In this document: positions 35,230-49,342 of the stretch, piece by piece
Position numbering within the stretch: position 1 is the first letter of the stretch
Layout: each line of letters begins with the position of its first letter
NCBI RefSeq assembly: GCF_002994745.2
Contig: NC_037092.1
Location: forward strand, 15,739,501 to 15,803,500
Direction of reading: 5' to 3'
Source: Rosa chinensis
Lineage: Eukaryota > Streptophyta > Magnoliopsida > Rosales > Rosaceae
DNA length: 64,000 bases
Made by a program: the position numbers and the translations under genes
Notes under the pieces: model-generated
Told to the model about the DNA's origin: nothing
The model's input: only the letters and a program-made list of their open reading frames with translations
Database searches by the model: none

Positions 35230-36391
35230 TGAATGAACCGCTTACACTGATCCATCTTCTCTTAAGATGTCAATCATGATTCATGTCATAAAGATGATCT
35301 TACTCGCACAGTCGATCTATGTGTACGGGTCTATAAAACATTGTATGCCTAATAATGTATACTATTAAACGTTAATTACATATTTTTGTTCGTTAATTCT
35401 GTATACTTCCGGATCATATCTGCATGTATTTTTTTTTTCAATCAAAACATACTTGATCGTACTTTTTGAATAATTGAATCTGAACGTATTATACATGTAT
35501 AGCCATGTAATTTATATTATACTAAGATAGAGGGCTTCATTCCTTAAGATAGCCTAGATCACTAACTAATACTAATCTAATAATAATGAAAATGCTAATA
35601 TAATAAAAGAACTGTCTTTTCTGTATACTTTCCCCAGTTCCATTGCTACCGCGGCTTTACGCAATCGATCGGATCATATAGACATCTCTTCAACACAACA
35701 TAGGTCATTGAAGGGATCTCGGAGACCGATCAAATTAAGCACGAAAGCCAGGATCTTTCAGAAAATGAATTCTTATTCGAAGCGTGCATAACCGTATGGA
35801 TAAGCTCACACTAACCCGTCAGAATTGAACAATGATAAATTTCCGTGATAGAAGGGTTAAGCCTTTTGTATGAAAACTTTGCAACTTGTTGCAAAAGTCC
35901 AGGATATGCAATAGTCCAAAATTTATGTTCATGCTATTAATTCTTACCAATAAAATTCCAGCTTCATGAACATGAGGACTCGATGATGCATTCATTCGAA
36001 GAACGACCAATTAAGGACTCGATCAGTTTTATGGCATATATGTAATCCGCTAGTCCAATCGGTCACAAAGATTGAAGATCAATCTCTGTAGCCTCTTTGC
36101 AGATCTGTGGATCCACAGCATATACCCAGAACTGTAATGTTAATTTCATGAGTTAATTAGGTATTACCGTATTAGCAAGCTAGCTTTTAGCTAGAGACAA
36201 ACTAAACCATTGATTGAAACAGAAATGCATAGGGTAACCCTAGACTTCAAGCACCCAAAAAGTTGAATAACCAATTATGAGTCTTTAAGTTGAATTATGA
36301 CCTTGTTTTATAAAATTGTTGAAAATTGACCATATGGAATGATAAAAAGTCTTCATTAACTTTTTATTTCTCCAAACTCCCCAAAAACCAA
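35230..36391. other. Downstream part of block 2, no gene
   Basis: 35230-35560 parallels 7812-8120 and 35825-36245 parallels 9122-9600. 35560-35820 has no counterpart in block 1. No ORF worth calling. Confidence 0.6.
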
Positions 36392-36400
36392 TAATCAAAA

Positions 36401-38370
36401 GAGTGTTTTTATTGAAACCTCAAAATCTGCTTACTTGACCTCACTCCGTTATAAATTATTAAATGACAAATATAACATACTATAAAATGACTATTAAGGA
36501 CAATAATTATACAAAAAATATATATTAATTTTATTTTCTCTAGACTTGTTTCCAATTCAATAATATCAAATTGCAATCTTTATTATTTTCCTTCTAGTTT
36601 CACTACATACTCAATAAAGCATTAAAGTATTCACACACACACACACACAATAAGCATTAAAACTATGATTAAAATCTTGTGACAAAAAAATATATGATAT
36701 ACATGTTGATGCATATTGGTGAGGGACAACAAAATAAATTCTATTATGACCTAAATCTGAGTCTTTCCATTATATTTACAAAAAAAAAAAAAGAGCTAGC
36801 AATTATAAAAAAAACTAAAAAAAAGAGTATTTAATTAAATAAATAATCGTTAGGTGAAGGAAAATAGGAAAAAAAACATTAAGAAAAAATTATTAATCTT
36901 CATTTTTTTCTTTGCACAACTAAAAGAGAAAATTTTATTTTAAAAAACCACAGAATAGTTCATGTTATTTTCTTGTTGATTTTTATTCTTTGATAAGAGA
37001 TTTATGTTGTCTGATTAAGGAATGGACATGTAAGTTAGATTTATAGAGTAATTAAATCATTAAGATGAATAAGTTTTTTTTTTTTTTGAAACGATACATA
37101 ATACATGTATTCTAACAAGCACCAACTAGCAAAGAGTGCACTATAGGCTACTCCATTTGCTTTGACAATGCGGTGACATAACAGAAAGATAACTCAATTA
37201 CAACGAAGCATAATTGCCAAAATCACAGCTTTCCTACTATATTGCCGCCGGTAAACAATTCCGACGACACTTAGTTTCATTTTGCCACTAGGAGAATGCG
37301 ACCATTTAACAATAGATAGTCTCTTTGCTAGGGCAGACAAGGCACTTAGAGTGCATACACAGGCATGTAGCCTGACTAGTCTTACACAATACATGTAGGA
37401 AATTAAAAACACGCCGAAGGCAAGGCAACACTAACCAAGTAAGATAAATAAAAATAAAAGCATAAATAAAGAGACCAGTCCAGGCCAGGCCCAAAAAGAG
37501 GACCCAAGCCAGAACCTCAACCCAAGAGCCAAGGGAGATCCAAACCACTAGCCAAGTTTGGCCCAACCCCACCACTGCCACCGCCTGCACCGCGTCGCCA
37601 GAACCGCCGCCATCATCCTACTGCCTCCCGTACCGCAGCATGGAAACGCGCCCCCTACCAAACAAAATCATCCCCAGATCAGATCTAAAAAGACCGACCC
37701 ATATTGGACTGATCTAATCAGACCCGAGCCCTGCCACCATGACCACGGCCCCACCCAACATCAGTTTGCCATCCTTCCGCCATGGAAACGCCTAGTCTCT
37801 GCTAAACCAAACCATCCCCAGATCAGATCGACAAGACCTAACCCATATCGGACTGGTCTGATTAGATCCGAGCTGCGCCACCAGGACCATTGCACCACCA
37901 CGCAACCTCCAAACGCGAGCCACCAAGCTAGGTCGCCAAACAGACCATCGATCGACACACCAGAACCCAACAGCAATCTCGATCTCCCCTCTCCTCACCT
38001 CACACCCTGCTATCGAAATCTCTCCGATCCAAACCAGACATCAATCAAGGAGTCCAGCACTCTCCAAACCCACACAGGGCCAACAAAGTCCCGTTTGACA
38101 GCGGCGAAAGGGCTCACCGCGGGACAGGGAGGAAGATTGTAGTTTTTCTCTTAGGCGCGTGAGCTAGCGCGTTCCACGAACTAAAATCTACCACACTCCT
38201 AATTTTTTTATTTTAAAGATAACAGTTTGTTTGCAAATTATATGAGTGAGGTTATTTAAGGAACTTTAGTGAGATTTAGCTAGTAAATTTAGTATTTAAA
38301 AATTTGATAAGAGGCGTAAAAATCATCGGAGGTCAAGTAAGTAAATTTAGAGGTTCAAATAGAAAAACTC
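36401..38370. mobile_element. Mutator-type non-autonomous element, copy 2
   Basis: Perfect 9-bp duplication TAATCAAAA (36392-36400, 38371-38379). The ends match those of copy 1 (GAGTGTTTTTATTGAAACCT left; GAGTTTTTCTATTTGAACCT as reverse complement of the right end). The outer 650 bp and last 170 bp align with copy 1. The interior is interrupted by a different retroposon. A CA microsatellite lies at 36634-36649. Confidence 0.88.
37073..38200 (-). mobile_element. Poly(A) retroposon (R4) nested in Mutator-type copy 2
   Basis: A T run at 37074-37087 marks the 3' end on the minus strand and the 5' end is near 38200. Flanks TAAGTTTTTT and TAATTTTTTT are an AT-rich, imperfect duplication of about 10 bp; comparison with the intact part of copy 1 (32098-32112) confirms the insertion point. 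The 5' half is GC-rich. A minus ORF at 37590-37306 has the W/G/L-rich type (SLGSWVEVLAWVLFLGLAWT). Confidence 0.7.
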
Positions 38371-38379
38371 TAATCAAAA

Positions 38380-39285
38380 TATTGTAGATCATTGGCTCAC
38401 AAAATAGATGAGAGAGTTTCTCCTCTCCCTCCTCGATTGTCTTCTTCACACAATGGAAATACTTTCTCCTAAATCTAAAGAAAGCATTGTTCTATATCTT
38501 CTTCGCTCTCCTCTGTTTGGAGCTTTCAATCTCATTCTCTTCCCACCTTCCATGTGCCAAATCAAATAATTAGATATAATTATAGAAAAGCTTGGGATGA
38601 TTTTTTGTAACAAAGGTTGAATATTCATAGCAATTGAACTAAGCGGTGGGGGACACAATTTTGAAATCTCTAGTTTGAAATTCTCCTATGGTGGTGACAC
38701 TGATTTCAATTACACAGATTTTGAATCATTGAGATTTGGGATTGAAATCCAAATCCAAATTATCGTTCCAATGGGGCCTAATATTATTCTATTGTTTAAC
38801 ATCCCCTAATATAGATAATACAGTCGTAAATCCAAGGAGATGGACACATTCTAAAAGAAGTCATCTTGACAGTTCTTAACACAATGGAAATTTTAGCTCT
38901 TCTAGTTCAATATCATACCTAAAATGGACTTAAGGGTCTTGAAATGGAGTCCACATGATCGATCTACATACATTTGTGGCCAAGTAAAGCCAAATAGAGG
39001 CAGTAATGAGTTTTCATTGATATTGGAAACTGGTACCACAAGATAGCCATATCTGCATTAGCCAATTATATAAGAATATTCAACAACCGAAGGAAATGGC
39101 CACAAATGTATATATGAGAAGGGTGAAAAAAGAAGAAGATAATACTGTAACAATAAAAGGAGAAGTCGTGGGAATTGAAAAGTAGGAGAACAAAAATGGA
39201 TTTTGGAACCTGATAAAACACAAGGATAATCAAGAGATTTTACCCTTGTATATGGTTATTTAAAAAATGTTTCAAAAAAAAAAAA
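38380..39285. other. Intergenic, no gene recognised
   Basis: AT-rich. The minus ORF at 38446-38658 has no recognisable feature. Confidence 0.5.
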
Positions 39286-39703
39286 GGGTTATTATCACAA
39301 ATGGTACCTGAATTATACCTCAATCTTATCGATGGTACCTGAACTTCAATTTTGATCACTACCAGTACCCGAACTTTTCGATTTCATTTTAAATAGTACC
39401 TAGAGCCACCTCCTGTCACTATTCTGACTAAAAACGGCATGTGAGGAGGCCATAGTGATGATTTTTGATGATTTCAATGGTTGCGATCATATATAGTGAT
39501 GATTTATTGGTAATACACTTGCCTTGAACTTTTTTTTTAATTTTAGATTTGGCTTTTTTGGCTGGAATAGTGACCGAAGGTGACCTTAGGTACCATTTAA
39601 AATGAAATCGAAAAGTTCGGGTACTAGTTGTGATCAAAATTGAAGTTCAGGTACCATCGATAAAATAGAGGATAAGTTCAGGTACCATTTGTGATAATAA
39701 CCC
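39286..39703. mobile_element. Foldback MITE
   Basis: 418 bp with inverted ends GGGTTATTATCACAAATGGT and the continuing TACCTGAA; the right end as reverse complement reads the same. Arms pair for about 130 bp (also CCCGAACTTTTCGATTTCAT on one side). It lies between A runs, so the duplication cannot be defined beyond oligo-A. Confidence 0.8.
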
Positions 39704-39730
39704 AAAAAAAAAAAAAAGATTAAAAATCAT

Positions 39731-40290
39731 TTTTTTTATGCAAAAGACTATATTAAGTTAAATGGAAGCCACGAGAGCATCAACTGTTTACAGATTCAAA
39801 TAATAGAGCTCTAGAAGCTTCAGCTGGAAACCTATCGACTCAAGTGGTGCTTTCAGAGCACCCATGTCCTTGATTAATTGCGAATATATCCACTACAAAG
39901 TTTGCCTCTCTCTAAACACATGTTTGAAAGAGATATAAGAAAAATTTGAAGCACTAGTCTTGATATCTTGGATTATCTTCAGTAACCTCTAGGGTGGTTG
40001 GTAGACTCCATTGACAGCATCAATGACTAATTTGAAGTCCCCTTCCACTTCAATCTTGTTGAAACCTTTTTCTTGAGAAGTACCAAGGGTATTACGTACG
40101 TAAAGAAGTTGCCTCTGCCCTTGGAATAGTAGTGACGCCAGTATTCTTTGCAGTTGCGATGATTGGTTTTCCAAAATGGTCTCGGATTATGAATCCTGCA
40201 GTAACCAAGTTTGCTTTGACAGAGCCATCAAAATTGATTTTGACTGCCTCCTGAACTCGGGGTCTCCAAGAAATAATGCTTGGGTTAGGT
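39731..40290 (-). pseudogene. 5'-truncated L1-type LINE (RNase H end)
   Basis: A perfect 13-bp duplication GATTAAAAATCAT (39718-39730, 40291-40303) flanks it, with the T run after 39730 as poly(A) tail. On the minus strand it reads INFDGSVKANLVTAGFIIRD and IEVEGDFKLVIDAVNG, then REANFVVDIFAINQG, the RNase H domain of plant L1 elements, with several stops and a frameshift near 40110. It was dead on arrival as a truncated copy. Confidence 0.85.
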
Positions 40291-40303
40291 GATTAAAAAT
40301 CAT

Positions 40304-42599
40304 ATTGAATGACCAAAAAAAGGTCATTTTTCAAAATTTCTCTCTCTCTCTCTCCGAGAGGAACTGTTGAAATATCAGCGATAGAAATCGCTTTATTGGG
40401 CATCTCCACTAAGAAAGGGAGCATACAAAAGCCAAAATCAGCTAGACCCTAGAGTTAGTGTAGAACAAACGAGCAGGAGTACTGACCAATAGTTAGTCCT
40501 AATACAATAGAACATAGCTTTAAACAACAGTAGAAAAACTAGAATAAATAAAAGTAATCACCAACAATAGAACCAATGTCACTATCTTGGAAGTTGTGGA
40601 TCAAATCACCAGAATCTAAGATAGAAGCACGTAAAAATCTGGCAAACCAATCAAAACTAGCCTCACCCCAGCACAAAACATATTGCTCTTCTCAGCACAC
40701 AATTGTGATACTCACAGTGCACTTATAGTAAGGCTCATTTGACAGGACCCGCCTTAGATTTCACCATAATATCTGAAGTGGTTCTGCTGGACCCACCTTT
40801 GGGGAAATCCTACCAAAAATTTGACAGAATTTACCCTAAAAGTGGACTACCCAAACCTCTAAACAATTAATCACTTCAACAATTGCCAACCAAAAGTATG
40901 ACTTCAGTGAGCCTACATGCTCTCCTTAAAAATTCAACTTCCACAAAGTGAAAAACCATAAAACTTAAACATAATCTCAAATTTCAATCTTTCTTCTAAT
41001 ATAACTGAAAACAGGTCATCAGAGCAATCTAGACAATGAACTGAAATAAAGTACAAGTAGGTTAAACATTTAACTTACAGAAAGTCAGAAGTTGTGGTCA
41101 CTATGCCTAGACTCCTCTACACGCACGACCTCAACTAATCTACAAACTGAGCACAAAAAAACCAAAAAGCCCAGGGAAAAACATTTAGAAAATCTGTTAG
41201 AGTGAGTTGACGAAAAATAAATAATTGCAAGTAAAGTAAAACAAGAAATTTAATGCTCTCCCACTTTTACTTTTGAATAAAAACCAGGCATGCAATATGA
41301 TTTCGTGAAAATACTCTTAATCATTCTCTGATACTATCATAAAATGTATTATAAATCAAATCTTTTAAAATTTGAGTATTTCAACATCTCATTTAATATA
41401 CACAATCTCAAAATCATTCCAAATTCTCATGTGATAAAATATTTCCAAATCATTTAAAAAATATACTGATTCTCACATGACAAAAATGTTATGACTAGAG
41501 AGTATTGCCAACTAATCATCTCATGCCTTCGGGAAGGTACTGTTGACCAGGTAACCTATTGGAGGTATTGCCGATCGGAATACGAGGAGGCGATGACTAG
41601 AGCATACTGCTGACCAGAATATTGTCTGGAGGTTACTGCTGACCAGAATATTGTTTTGAGGGTACTGCCGACCAAACTATTATCTAGAGGCTACTACTGA
41701 CCAGAATATTGTTTGGAGGGTACTGCCGACCAGGTAATGCATGCATGTCTAACATCATCTTTCATAATTTACCTCCTCTAATTCATAATCTGAACTCATT
41801 AACTCTCTAAAATAATCTCTTAGTCTCAAAAGGGGAAAGTGATAAAAATCCCCAAATCTGACTGTTACATAGGAATAACTCATGACTCGATCAAACGTCG
41901 GAAATTGTCATTTTTCCGAAAATAAAGTTCTCAACATCTTTAAATAATTTGCATAAACTCCGTGAAGATTCAAATCTTTAAAAAGGCTCAAACAACCATA
42001 TCACAACCTTCGGAAAAGAAACTACGTAATACTTCAACCGAACTCAAAAATTTATCACCATGTCATCGAAAACATAATTTTATGAAATTCAATAAATCAA
42101 TAATATTTCGTTGAAAGCATAACTCATGAAATCTCAATAAAATCTTCATACTCAATTATCATTATATAAATTAATACGATAAATCAATATTTAAATATAG
42201 TATTGCATACATGCATATTTAATTTAAAAACAAATGTCCACTCACAGTGCAATAGCCGTCAAGCCGAGACCTTCTAAGTCAACAACTTTACTTGTCCTCC
42301 TTTAGCTCGCCTCTAATTGTATCCTTTGAACAAGTTAAAATAGTCACGTTCAGGTCCTTAACAAAAACTAAACTCGATTAGTAGTCGGTTAAGAATTACA
42401 TACTTATTCCTTAACAACTTATAATTCGGGGTTAATCCCTAATTAACCATTAATAAACTAATGAACCACGATTAATTTCGTACTGATTACTTTACAATCT
42501 CAAAGTACATTTCCCATATAACATAGGTCCTTGGACCCTATTGATACCTCATTAATCACTTTATCCTTTAATTGGAGTTGTGTCCACAATCCTTTTTAA

Positions 42600-42600
<1 letters not shown>
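40304..42600 (-). mobile_element. Probable Gypsy-type LTR or related repeat, minus orientation
   Basis: No ORF. On the minus strand the segment around 42330-42150 (GGCTATTGCACTGTGAGTGG, then ATTTAAATATGCATGTATGC-like) and the stretch near 40860-40730 look like plant LTR-retrotransposon LTR sequence. A minisatellite lies at 41530-41735. Borders and class are uncertain. Confidence 0.35.
41530..41735. repeat. Minisatellite, unit about 33-36 bp
   Basis: About six degenerate copies of GGTACTGCTGACCAGAATAT with TGTTTGGAG-like spacers. Confidence 0.85.
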
Positions 42601-44105
<1,505 letters not shown>

Positions 44106-44807
44106 ATTTGATCGCATAAACATGATTTTCACTTGATTACTATTAGCTAATTGTGGAGATTACTGGCCTCGCATATTAATTATCTAATTCATTTTTGGTC
44201 ATTCATTTCATTAATGCCAATAGTTAGAATCTAATCCTTCTATTGATAAGTCTACACATGTCAATTTACAGTCACAGAATACCAATAATATCCATTTCTA
44301 CACATTCCAACAACAATGTTCATTTACATGTCGATTAATCTCAAACTACAACTATCAATCAAATTCACGTCAATTCTGTTTGTTGAAACATCTTTGAGTT
44401 AATCCATTAACTAATTTCTTTGTTCTACACTGCAATTTTCGAGTTATTTATAAACTCAAACCATTCAATTAATTAAACCAAGTATCCTGTCAGTGTGCCA
44501 GTTTTTTGGTGTTATTTCTGAGAACTATGTGATTTAATTTCAGTGCCTTCTGGTTGTCAACGTGATGGTGAATTTTCCTTGTACGTGGTCTGCCTGTTTT
44601 GGAACTCGATGTGGAAGAGGGTTAAAATGTTCTTCTGGATATTGGTGGTGAGTTTGCATCGTGATATTCAGGATTGTTTACCTTTTTTTTTTAGCCTGCG
44701 GATTCAGCCATATTGAAAAAATCAGTGGGAATATGGGCATGAAGTTTGATTAGGGGTTGGACCCTTTTGGCTCATGGATGTTATTAATATTGACGGACCC
44801 ATGACTA
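44106..44807. other. Intergenic, no gene recognised
   Basis: AT-rich. I see no ORF, repeat border or RNA gene. Confidence 0.5.
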
Positions 44808-44916
44808 TGGATGGGATAATACTTGACCACAGCCAATAACAAGAGGACACGTGTCTAATAACTAGCTAAAAGTATTTGACAAAAATGTGAAGAAGATTCC
44901 ACTATAATAAACTATT

Positions 44917-45091
44917 TGTTATAAATATTATATAAATGTGGTTGTCCACTATAAATACTCATTAGTTATGTCTTTATGATGTAAACACTACTCCTATATA
45001 AAGGGGTCTAATGAGAATGAAATATACACTTCTACCTCCTCCATACTCTGTTTCTCTCTTCTATCTCTATATTTTTCTCTAGTTTATAACA
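44917..45091 (+). repeat. 5' LTR of the second Copia
   Basis: 175 bp, with TATA-like CCTATATAAAGG at about 44993-45004. Confidence 0.93.
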
Positions 45092-45557
45092 CGTTATCAG
45101 CACGAATTTGCTCTTATTTTTCTTCTTCTTCTTCTTTGAACTCCATGATGATCCGCAAGCCTTATGGTTCAACATAGTTGCTTATGACCAAGGCTAATGA
45201 TCTATGAGTTTTTCTTCTTTCTCTCCTAGATGAATATCAATTTTCTTTATGCGATCATTTACATATATTTGTATGTATCTTTTATATAATATAATTGTTG
45301 AAAATTTATATTTCATATACGACAATGAGAACTACATGTTCCATTGCTCAAGACTCGAGTCCTCTGACCGAGTAGTCTTAGAACCTATGGTTCTATAGAC
45401 ATCACACGAATGTTTTTCTCGTGTGTTCCCTGTGGGATCCATTGTTCATATTTATGAACTATTTGAAACATTTGTTTCGTATATGAATTTTTCATAGAAC
45501 ATATTGTTCTAATAATTATGGATCCTAATATATCTCATCTTTTCTCTTTGTAGAAAG

Positions 45558-45878
45558 ATGACGCATCTAACAAAATTGGATTTTGATCCTCTTAAAATTT
45601 CTGGCAAGAAATATTTGATGCTGAAATTCACCTTATGGCTAAAAACCTTGGAAATTAATGCCATCAAAGTTGACAATAAGTCATATGTGCAAGATCCCGC
45701 CAAGCCTATGATTTTCTTGCATTATCATCTTGATAAGATCTTAAAAGATGATTACCTTACGGTGAAAGATCCACTTGAGATTTGGCAAGCATTGGCTGAT
45801 CGATTTGCTCACCAGAAAACCATTGTTCCATCTAGAGCACGATATGAATGGACGCATTTTGCGCCTTTAAAACTTTAA
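45558..45878 (+). pseudogene. Truncated Copia gag
   Basis: 106 residues: MTHLTKLDFDPLKISGKKYL, with VKDPLEIWQALADRFAHQKT, the UBN2/gag-like N-terminal domain. It stops after about a third of normal gag length; the zinc knuckle is absent. The ATG lies about 465 bp after the LTR, as in the complete Copia with its longer leader. Confidence 0.75.
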
Positions 45879-48800
45879 ATCTGTCACTGATTTTCAATTC
45901 AGCTATACATATGATTACCTCCCAACTAAAATTATGTGGAGAATCTGTCAGTGAAGATAACAAGCTCAAAGTCCTGATTTTTTTGTGGACAATGGAAAAC
46001 ATATTGATTACATGATCAGCAGCGGTTTTCTTGACACCGATAAATTTTAAGCCTATGTTTAGGCGTTTTTTTGTCTATATTTATTTTGTTTAGTCATTTT
46101 AAGCTCATGTTTTGGCACCGATTAAACATAATTATGTTTCATTATCTTTATCTGTTTAATCATATTTATTATATTTAAATTACCTTTATTACAATTCTTT
46201 CATAACCGAATTTGTCATGAGAATTTGTTGCAAGAGTTATAATTATCATGATAATATTTTTAATTGCCATTATCTTGTAGTTATTGTTATTAATAACTCA
46301 TTTTATTATCAATTTTATTACCATTCTCCGGTAATTATTGTTATAAGTAACTCATTCTATTACCATTATTTGATACTTATCATGGTTATTTATTTTATTC
46401 GATCATGCTGTCTTATGATTATTTTTGTCATATCTACCTCATATGATTATGTCGTTTGTGAAAAAAATAACAAAATTATTTTTCCATCGCTGGGACTTGA
46501 ACCCAGGTCTTTTTGGATGCGATCCAAATATCCTAACCAACTACACTACAACGGATTTTTGATTATTTTGTTATAATGTTATATTAATGCATGTATCAAT
46601 TATTGACTCTAAATGAGTACCCCTCTATTTTTGGCATATGGTACTCACATATTGGTATCAACAATATCAATTATATTTTCACATAAAATTGAGGTATGTA
46701 TTTTCATGAGTTTGACAACTTCATTTTGATTTCCTCTTATTGTCTTATCTGATAATTTAATATAAAATTGTCATTTTATAATGAGATCGAAACTACATGT
46801 TTCTTGTTTCAATTATATGAGGACTTAAAATTCCTCCACTGATTGTTATACAATCAAATAGATCGAAACCTCTTGTTTCTTGATCTCCAAATATGTCAGG
46901 ACCTTTGTCCATTCTCTTTATGAGTACATGTGAACCTCTGTTCACTCCACTTTTAGAACATGCTTCTAATTGTGAAGACTCAAACCAAATGTTTTGAGTA
47001 TGAGGACTATGGTCCCTAAATCTATTATTATTGGAGTATATGCTTATACCCATATGGACTACTGTCCCAGACTCAAATTTGAGTATATCATTTTGACATT
47101 TTTCAGTGTCAAACAATAATATGAACCACATGTTCATTAATAAATTCATTTTGAACCATGAATGTTCATGATAAATATAATGACAAACATAGTTGTCTTG
47201 CATGCATATAATGCAACTATGGATATGATCCATTGCAATTGTTGATAATTTTTCACAATTGATGCTTCCATAAGCTAAGGTAACAATCATCTCAAGAGCT
47301 GCAGATCTTGATTGATAGCCGGCTCCAACTGAGCTTGTATTATGTTACCTATGTGGAATACATTGCATATATTTGGTGATGAAATTTTCACCAAAATTAA
47401 GTTGTATTAATCAACTATGAGTATACTACTGTATACTATATCATGAATTAAAAATTTCATTAAGCCAAATGAAAATTATTTTGGCGTGACTAGTGTCTCA
47501 TTATTTATATCATGTAGACTTATCTACATACTTTACATTGTTGTATAATACAACAATAATTGCAAACTTTCCTAACGAGGACATTATAATTTATCGCATA
47601 TCTGCGAGTTGTCACTTTAATAAGACAATTCTCCCGTCATTAGGGGGAGAAATATTATGAAAAACGATATGAATTGGTGTGTGATATTTATCCACCATGT
47701 CTTATTATTATCTTCAGAAAAAGTCTCAATCAATTATGAGAAATTGAGAAAGTGACACTTATTAAAGACAAGTTTTTGACCTAAAAATTGGTTTGGGCTC
47801 GCCGCCACCCACCAATGGATTTCCAATCCAAATTTTTTACACGCATATTTTGCGAATGGTCAAACTAGATGGTCTTCCCGCCATTAGGGGGAGGAAACGC
47901 TATTGTAACGGCGTGAATTTATGTGAAATATAGCCACCAAGTCCAATGTTTCAAGCTCCCTATAAGGGAAGATTATACAAGCCCTATAACACTCTTCATG
48001 AGGTCATACAAAGATCCACATTCTCTAATTAATTTGTCCTTGAGAGACAACAAATGCCCTAAAAGAGGCATGGGTACCGGATATGAATAAGCTTATTATA
48101 GCTAATGCATGCATATATTTTGAATGTGTGATAGATCTCTAATTGATGATCATTGATGATATCTCATCTGTAGTTGCAACTAAATATCATCAAGGGCTAT
48201 ATACTACCACGTTTCATTGTGTCGACAAATCATACTATTGGCCAAATTGGAAAGAGGCAATTCCAATGAATTTGAATATTGTAAACGTGATGATATATTT
48301 GGACTTTATAACCCCTAAAATACAAGAGGGTTTTCATTCTAGTGAATTAAAATCACTATGACACAAGTCTCTTTATAGAGACATGGGCTTATCATTCTTC
48401 TCCAAGCGACAACTTTTCTATAAGTACAGTGGTATATTGACGAGAGACTTATGGCATGTTGTCTTGGCTAATATGAAGATCTTAAAGGAAAATTGCTAAA
48501 AGCAATTCCCCAAAATCCTATGTTTCATTATAAGCATATTGCTTAATCAAATCCTTGATTGATTCATATTGTCAAAGACAAGTCCATAAATGAATGAATG
48601 AGCTTAAAGCTCACTCATGGAATCAAAAGTCTAAAGCTCATACATACTCATTCAATTACGGTCAAAGTGACTTATTGCCTCAATGAATACTATGACAAGA
48701 CTAAGAAATCGAATTCGAATCATACTCATAATGTTGCAACATATTCTAACTTTCGCGAAGTTATGAATTTATTTAGAGCTCATATTGAGTCTATATGAAA

Positions 48801-49342
48801 TTATCAATTACACTAATTGATATTTATGGCTAAGTATGCCATACATAAATTTCAATGCTCGGAATATTGTATAAAGGTAAATGTGTCAATTGTTGTTCCT
48901 TTATATTGTTATTCTTTGCTAATATCTTTATCTATACTTTGAGCATATGAAATTGGTTCTACTCAGGTAAGATTCATTAAGAACATCATAGTTTTATTGG
49001 TATTACCCTAACCTTTTACAGGAATTGCAATTCATGATGAGTCCCCTTTATGCAAAGCACACATGGTCTCACCTATGTGATCGACACACCATATCTAATA
49101 TACATGGTGCATGTATTTTATTATATACATGATTGAAGCTTGCAACAATCAGGGGGAGATTCTCATCAGGGGGAGCATTCAAAATTATGCTACCTAGGAC
49201 GTATGCTCGTTGTACTCTTTTTCTCCTTCGACCGGGGTTGTTTTTGTCCCACTGGGTTTTTGTTACCTGGCAAGGTTTTTGACGAGGCAACATTAAGCGC
49301 GTCCAACACCATATCATTTAGTGGTGGACATCCAAGGGGGAG
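45879..49342 (+). other. Degenerate interior of the second Copia
   Basis: Mostly AT-rich and non-coding. Relics of pol include YYWPNWKEAIPMNL at about 48236 (compare DWPKWKDAIQAKL in the complete Copia) and repeated ATTAGGGGGAG tracts (47640, 47884, 49150). The conserved TCCCACTGGGTTTTTGTTAC lies at about 49247. The long minus ORF at 46793-47290 is a shadow. Confidence 0.65.
46482..46555 (-). tRNA. tRNA-Glu-like sequence with anticodon CGC
   Basis: The minus strand folds as a cloverleaf. Acceptor arm TCCGTTG/CGATGGA pairs 7 of 7 with two G-U pairs; the D arm has one mismatch; anticodon stem TTTGG/CCAAA and T stem CTGGG/CCCAG are perfect, with loop TTCAAGT. The body matches plant cytosolic tRNA-Glu (TCCGTTGTGGTCTAGTTGGT in the usual gene), but the anticodon loop ATCGCAT reads CGC, which by decoding rules is Ala (GCG). 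The G3-U70 pair that marks tRNA-Ala is absent. Box A and box B are present (box B GGTTCAAGTCC), and a TTTT terminator follows about 10 bases downstream. It lies antisense inside the young Copia derivative. It is either a tRNA-derived pseudogene or a transcribed oddity. Confidence 0.7.

Noticed and set aside
37558..38142. 194-residue plus-strand Pro/His-rich ORF
   Set aside because: Antisense shadow of the GC-rich 5' half of retroposon R4.
41530..41735. CRISPR-like regular repeats
   Set aside because: Degenerate units of variable length with no spacers in a plant nuclear genome; an ordinary minisatellite.
46793..47290. 165-residue minus ORF as a gene
   Set aside because: It lies antisense in the degenerate Copia interior and has no recognisable domain; composition follows the AT-rich DNA.
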